Assembly (NCBI GenBank): GCA_038118725.1
Contig: JAYOIK010000003.1
Span: forward strand, 36,419 to 100,418
Direction of reading: 5' to 3'
DNA: 64,000 nt
Source: JADHLJ01 sp038118725
GTDB lineage: Bacteria; Pseudomonadota; Alphaproteobacteria; Thalassobaculales; Thalassobaculaceae
Each line of letters starts with the position of its first letter. The stretch's first letter is position 1. Both the position numbers and the translations under genes were made by a program. The notes under the pieces are model-generated. The model was not told the origin of the DNA. It did no database searches and saw only the letters and a program-made list of their open reading frames with translations. This document shows positions 61,612 through 64,000 of this stretch, one piece after another.

Positions 61612-64000
61612 ATGGGACTCGGCCAATCCGAAGAACAACGGCTCCTGATGGAAAGCGTCGAGAAGTTCATCGCTCAAGACTATGACTTCGAAACGCGCCG
61701 GGCATTGGCCGAGACCTCCCTCGGATACAGCCGCGAGAATTGGAAGACCTTCGCCGAACTGGGTTGGCTGTCCATCCCGTTTCGCGAGGAGAACGGCGGT
61801 CTGGGCGGCGGTCTGGATGATGTCGCGGTCGTGACCGAGGCGCTCGGGCGTGGCCTGGTCACCGAACCCATGGTGGCCAATCTCGTGCTCGCGGGCAGGT
61901 TGGTTGAGCTGCTCGGGACGGCGGACCAGAAGGAACGCATCCTCACGCCGTTGATCGCCGGTGACCTGCAACTCGCGCTTGCCCATACCGAACGCCAGGC
62001 CGGCGGAAATCCGGCCAGTGTCGGTTGTGTCGCCGGGGTTGACCAGGGCGACTATCTCATCAACGGCGAAAAGGTGATGGTGCTGAACGGCCCCAGCGCC
62101 GACATGCTGCTGGTCACCGCCCGCTCCGGCGGCGGGGAACGCGACCGGACCGGCATCGAGGTGTTCCTCGTGGAGGCTTCGAGCCCGGGCATTCAACGCG
62201 TCGACTATCCGACCATCGATCAATCGCGAGCCAGTAACCCGACCTTCGAGAAGCTTCGCGTCCCCGCCGCGTCCCGGCTGGGCGCGCCGGAGACCAATAT
62301 CGAGGCCGTTGAGACGGTGTTGAACGAAGCGATCGTCGCCCTATGCGCCGAGGCGATCGGGGTCATGGATATTCTCATCAAGGACACAGTGGAGTACACG
62401 CGCACGCGCGAGCAGTTTGGCGTGCCCCTGTCCAAGTTTCAGGTGCTGCAACATCGCATGGTCGACATGTACATCGCCTGGGAACAGTCGAGTTCCGTGC
62501 TGGCGATGGCCGTGGAGAAGGCGCCGATGGGCGGCAAGACCGCCCGCCGCGCGGCTTCGGCCCTCAAGGCCCATGTCGGCAAGTCGGCCAGGTTCATCGG
62601 CGAGGCGGCGATACAGATCCATGGCGGAATGGGTACGACGGATGAATTGCGGCTCGGCCACTACTTCAAGCGCTTGCTGGCGATCGAAGCGCTGTTCGGC
62701 GACACCGACTATCACCTCGGCCGCTACGCCGCCTCGATCGAGCAGAAGCCCGGCGTGTCGGAAATAACGGATGCGGGGGACGAACAGGGGGGCATCGACT
62801 ACGCCGCCTTTCGGAACCAGATCCGCGCGTTCCTCGAGGAAAACCTCACCGACGATCTGCGCGAGGCCGGGCGGCTGTCGACCAGTGTTTTCCCGGACAT
62901 GCCGCGGGCGATCGCCTGGCAGAAAATCCGTCATTCCGTCGACAGGGCGGCGCCGAGCTGGCCCGTCGAACATGGCGGCCCAGGCTGGGACGAGCGCCAG
63001 CGCCAGATCTTCGACGAGGAGGCGCTGAGGGCCGACGCGCCGACGATGATCCTGCAAGGGCTGGCCATGTGCGGCCCCTGCCTGATGGGCTACGGAACCC
63101 AGGAGCAGAAGGATTATTACCTGCCTCGCATGCTGTCGGCGGAGCATATCTGGTGTCAGGGCTACTCGGAGCCCGGCGCCGGATCGGATCTGGCCTCGCT
63201 GAAGACTTCGGCGGTATCCGACGGCGATGATTATGTCGTCAACGGCTCGAAGATCTGGACCTCCAACGCCCAGGACGCGACGCATATGTTCTGTCTGGTG
63301 CGGACCTCGAGCGAGGGCCGACCGCAGCAGGGGATTTCCTTTCTCCTGCTGGAGATGTCCACGCCCGGGATCACGGTCAAGCCGATCCATAATCTCAACG
63401 GCGTGCATGAGCAGAATCAGGTCTTCTTCGACAATGTCCGGGTCCCCAAGGCCAACCGGGTCGGCGAGGAAAACCAGGGTTGGGAAGTCGCAAAATACCT
63501 GCTGGAGTTCGAGCGCGGCGGCGTCAGCCGCTACGCGGTCCTCGCCAAGAAGCTGCGGAAGATCAAGCACGCCGCGGCCCTCAAGGTCACCGCCGAGGGT
63601 ATCCGGTTGATCGATGACGCGAGTTTCCGCCGCACGGTCTCCGAGCACGAGATCGACGCCACCGCCTTGGAATATACCTGGCGGCGCATTCTCTCGGCCT
63701 CCGGCCAGGGCAAGACCCCAGGCGTTCTCGCCTCGCTGACCAAGATCGCCAATAGCGAGCTCGGCCAGGAACTCGACAAGCTGACCGTCAAGACCGTCGG
63801 CCTCGACGCCCTGCCGCTACAACCGGCGGTCCTGGTGCCCGGAAGCAACGTCGAATCCATCGTCCCGGATCACGCGATTGGCGGAACCTCGGAAAAATAT
63901 CCGCTTAACGGCGGGAAGATTCTCGGGAAAGTGCCCGTGCCGCTTTCTGAGCGCCACCGCATCGCGAAGGCGAGGCTGGAGGCAGAGGCGCTCGCCAAAG
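61612..64000 (+). CDS. Fused double acyl-CoA dehydrogenase, partial at window end
   Basis: A single open frame of at least 796 codons, still open at base 64000. Module 1 (about 1-385) has an N-terminal helical domain, a central domain and the C-terminal IHGGMGTTDELRLGHYFKR end-motif of acyl-CoA dehydrogenases. A short linker leads to module 2 (from about residue 395), starting FRNQIRAFLEENL, with the FAD segments CQGYSEPGAGSDLASL and NGSKIWTSNA. Both would bind FAD and oxidise acyl-CoA at alpha-beta carbons, perhaps as an internal heterodimer. Module 2 continues past the window. Confidence 0.85.
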   Translation, partial: MGLGQSEEQRLLMESVEKFIAQDYDFETRRALAETSLGYSRENWKTFAELGWLSIPFREENGGLGGGLDDVAVVTEALGRGLVTEPMVANLVLAGRLVELLGTADQKERILTPLIAGDLQLALAHTERQAGGNPASVGCVAGVDQGDYLINGEKVMVLNGPSADMLLVTARSGGGERDRTGIEVFLVEASSPGIQRVDYPTIDQSRASNPTFEKLRVPAASRLGAPETNIEAVETVLNEAIVALCAEAIGVMDILIKDTVEYTRTREQFGVPLSKFQVLQHRMVDMYIAWEQSSSVLAMAVEKAPMGGKTARRAASALKAHVGKSARFIGEAAIQIHGGMGTTDELRLGHYFKRLLAIEALFGDTDYHLGRYAASIEQKPGVSEITDAGDEQGGIDYAAFRNQIRAFLEENLTDDLREAGRLSTSVFPDMPRAIAWQKIRHSVDRAAPSWPVEHGGPGWDERQRQIFDEEALRADAPTMILQGLAMCGPCLMGYGTQEQKDYYLPRMLSAEHIWCQGYSEPGAGSDLASLKTSAVSDGDDYVVNGSKIWTSNAQDATHMFCLVRTSSEGRPQQGISFLLLEMSTPGITVKPIHNLNGVHEQNQVFFDNVRVPKANRVGEENQGWEVAKYLLEFERGGVSRYAVLAKKLRKIKHAAALKVTAEGIRLIDDASFRRTVSEHEIDATALEYTWRRILSASGQGKTPGVLASLTKIANSELGQELDKLTVKTVGLDALPLQPAVLVPGSNVESIVPDHAIGGTSEKYPLNGGKILGKVPVPLSERHRIAKARLEAEALAK

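Overview
The window looks like chromosomal DNA of a free-living, probably marine alphaproteobacterium, most likely a Rhodospirillales-type lineage. The evidence is high GC content, the order D-Ala-D-Ala carboxypeptidase / tmk / holB, an FdxA-type ferredoxin, a CarD regulator, and many oxygenases, hydantoinases and SMP-30 lactonases. It is gene-dense, with many 1-8 bp overlaps. I see no rRNA, tRNA, CRISPR, prophage or insertion sequence. A 100-N scaffold gap lies at 29484-29583, so this is draft or metagenome-assembled sequence.

Layout. 1-2.5 kb: end of a penicillin-binding-protein-type carboxypeptidase, then tmk and holB. 2.5-18.3 kb: single genes and short operons of catabolism and signalling: TauD-like dioxygenase, FkbM methyltransferase, membrane adenylate cyclase, two ketopantoate-reductase-like proteins, a surface-carbohydrate-type protein, a PEP-mutase/isocitrate-lyase family enzyme, SDR, flavodoxin-like protein, enolase-superfamily enzyme, ADP-forming acyl-CoA synthetase, PhyH dioxygenase, DUF938. 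18.3-23.3 kb: TerB-like protein, fdxA, carD, a metallophosphoesterase-like protein without its metal ligands, an M48 lipoprotein protease and a nuclease-fold protein without key catalytic residues. 23.8-29.3 kb (minus strand): cinA, a shikimate-dehydrogenase-like enzyme, twin SMP-30 lactonases, a CMD protein and an SDR, with palindromic intergenic repeats. 29.9-39.3 kb: class III aminotransferase, enoyl-CoA hydratase/isomerase, SDR, orphan TRAP binding protein, DUF1906-SH3 protein, hydantoinase A and B.

39.6-47 kb is a phosphonate locus: phnGHIJKLM for carbon-phosphorus lyase, followed by a PhnZ-like HD oxygenase, with phnF divergent. No phnCDE transporter or phnN is in the window. 47-52 kb: DUF1761 membrane protein, a flavoprotein translationally coupled to a second surface-carbohydrate-type protein, and a TPR protein. 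52.1-56.6 kb is a periplasmic nitrate reductase operon napEFDABC behind a perfect FNR/FixK box. Its napB carries an in-frame TAG before both haem motifs, and its NapF is shortened. 56.6-64 kb: sterol-desaturase-type membrane enzyme, a second PhyH dioxygenase, a TPP enzyme, yaaA, and a fused double acyl-CoA dehydrogenase running off the end.

The best candidates for follow-up are the napB nonsense codon, the apparently dead phosphoesterase next to carD, the PhnZ-like protein with altered active-site residues inside a C-P lyase operon, the two scattered surface-carbohydrate-type paralogues (one coupled to a flavoprotein), and the interspersed palindromic element, one copy of which coincides with the assembly gap. 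I did not find a clear, wholly new multi-gene system.
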